Below, in pieces: positions 62,955 to 64,000 of a stretch of DNA of 64,000 nt. Source of the stretch: Streptomyces olivochromogenes. GTDB lineage: Bacteria > Actinomycetota > Actinomycetes > Streptomycetales > Streptomycetaceae. The stretch is taken from contig NZ_JADDRL010000025.1 in the NCBI RefSeq assembly GCF_021538895.1, positions 34,652 to 98,651 of the forward strand, given 5' to 3'. Each line of letters starts with the position of its first letter. The first letter of the stretch is position 1. The notes beneath the pieces were generated by a model. It did no database searches. It was not told the origin of the DNA and saw only the letters and a list, made by a program, of their open reading frames with translations. A program made the translations under genes and the position numbers.

Positions 62955-63120
62955 ACGACCCAGCGGTAGACGCCCAGGCCGGAGCCGTGCCCGGCGCCGC
63001 GCCGGGCGAGGTGCGGGGTGATCTGGAACCGGCGAACATTGTCCCGGTAGACCTCGTGGTCATAGCCGCGGTCGGCGTATGGGTGTTTGGGGCGGCGCAG
63101 TGGCTGGCCGCACTTGCCGC
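62955..63120 (-). mobile_element. IS5-family transposase fragment fused to a monooxygenase remnant
   Basis: Reading leftwards, GKCGQPLRRPKHPYADRGYD, HEVYRDNVRRFQITPHLARR and GSGLGVYRWVVDG match the same IS5 subgroup as 16100-16560. The fragment is cut after RWVVDG, before the last catalytic Glu region, and joined to the 97-bp repeat. It is in frame with the upstream monooxygenase piece. Confidence 0.85.
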
Positions 63121-63900
63121 GGAGCGGCGTAGTCGTGAACCGCTCCGGTGTCTGTCCCTTCTCGGGGAACCAGGGCAGTTGGAAGACCCAGCGCTGCGTG
63201 TCGTCGACAGGCTGCAGCACGCCCTGGCCGGCAGGGTCGGTGACGTAGCACGGCACGAAGTAGTCCTCCCCCATCGCCTTCCGCAGCATCCTGCTGCGGA
63301 AGGCGATGCTGAGGCGGTGGAACAGGACTCCCGGTTCCGTCTGTCCGATGCCGAGTCGCTCGCGCACGGTGCTGTGTGGTCCATCGGCGGCGAGCAGGTA
63401 GTCCGCGCGCAGCGTGCGGGACTCACCGGATTCCGTGCCGCGCACCAGGGCTGCTGTCCCACGATCGTCCTGTGTGAACGACACCAGCTCCGTCGCGAAC
63501 CGTGCGCCCCCGCCGAGTTCCCTGGTGCCCCGCAGCAGTACCGGTTCGAGGTCGCTCCGGGGGCAATCGCAGCGAACTGCCGAACACAGACCGTGTCGGG
63601 CGGTGCCCCGACAACCGGCTCCTGCAGCCACTCCCGGTGTTCGCCGTGCAGCGTGTCGACCCGGAGGATGCCCCGGTTGCGGGCCAGGGTTCCCGCCACC
63701 CGGCCGATCGTCGGCTCCAGGCCTGCGGTACGGAAAAGTTCCGCCGTCCGCATGTTGGTGCGCCTGCCGCGCGGGTGCCCCGACACGGGCGTGCGGCGTT
63801 CGACAACCCGGTGGCGGATACCCAGGCACGGGGCTCCGCGCTGTACCAGTGCCGCCCTGGAGGACTCTCCCCGATCCTCTGCCGGGTTCTGGCCGATCAC
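63121..63900 (-). pseudogene. FAD-dependent aromatic monooxygenase (RdmE/Rox-like) pseudogene
   Basis: Reading leftwards, RGAPCLGIRHRVVERRTPVS, GHPRGRRTNMRTAELFRTAG and RNRGILRVDTLHGEHREWLQ match the first third of class A flavoprotein hydroxylases (rifampicin or polyketide hydroxylase type). A frameshift near 63560 leads to FATELVSFTQDDRGTAALVR, ADYLLAADGPHSTVRERLGI (DG motif) and VLQPVDDTQRWVFQLPWFPE. The N-terminal GxGxxG FAD site is not found, and the C-terminal half is replaced by an IS5 fragment. It is inactive. Confidence 0.82.
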
Positions 63901-64000
63901 GCCCGGGTGATCGGCCTGGATGCCGTATCGAGGCCACGGTGAACCGCCGCCGAACAGGCTGGTGGGAGATTCCGGGTCTGCGGCTCGGTCAGGCTGCCGC

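Noticed and set aside
1..64000. CRISPR arrays, rRNA or tRNA genes
   Set aside because: No regularly spaced identical repeats, rRNA stretches or tRNA cloverleaf were seen on reading through the window.

Overview
The window is high-GC actinobacterial DNA and almost certainly comes from a Streptomyces chromosome. Supporting signs are the many GTG starts, a melC1-melC2 tyrosinase operon, two exact 14-bp CebR-type boxes before a cellulase gene, a WhiB remnant, and many secreted hydrolases and accessory regulators. The mix of accessory genes, broken genes and insertion-sequence debris suggests a chromosome arm rather than the conserved core.

Bases 1-13617 hold one end of a type I polyketide cluster. 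On the minus strand lie an InhA-type enoyl reductase, a crotonyl-CoA-reductase-like MDR protein, a flavin-dependent halogenase, a bimodular PKS (KS-AT-ACP-KS-AT-DH-KR-ACP) and the start of a further PKS that runs off the left edge. A small SCP2-like protein gene diverges on the plus strand. In the second PKS module the DH and KR domains have lost their visible catalytic residues, so the main chain probably leaves both modules as a beta-ketoacyl thioester. The halogenase and the two free-standing reductases may then act in trans. I do not recognise the product.

Bases 13618-28900 are a gene graveyard with intact genes in between. Broken genes include a chitinase start, a P450, a WhiB protein that has lost three of its four Fe-S cysteines, a ROK regulator, an MmyB-type regulator, a GNAT, and IS3, IS5 and IS6 transposases. 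Intact genes include a small-molecule kinase, a Zn-dependent dehydrogenase with a divergent TetR gene, a six-repeat propeller lectin, a DinB protein, and a TetR/hemerythrin/SDR unit with a clear operator palindrome.

Bases 28900-43500 encode a membrane-anchored peptidoglycan-binding protein, a Na/Pi symporter, a cupin/LysR divergent pair, an aryl-alcohol-type dehydrogenase, an aldehyde dehydrogenase, and a 14-TM drug exporter with a divergent ArsR-like regulator. The aldehyde dehydrogenase and exporter genes share an ungapped 109-bp upstream element and may be co-regulated.

Bases 43500-58000 are rich in secreted proteins: an S1 protease coupled to a peptidoglycan-binding protein, a 1408-residue GH6+GH5 double cellulase under CebR-type boxes, tyrosinase with its chaperone, and a surface lipoprotein-like protein. 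The right end (58000-64000) has membrane proteins, a nitrobindin, and decayed genes: a nucleotidyltransferase, a pentapeptide membrane protein and an FAD monooxygenase fused to an IS5 fragment. A 97-bp segment near 62.9 kb repeats one at 16.6 kb in inverted orientation.

Remnants of at least six IS families (IS3, IS5, IS6, IS630, ISL3, IS256) are present and none looks intact. All family assignments come from reading the sequence; no database search was run.
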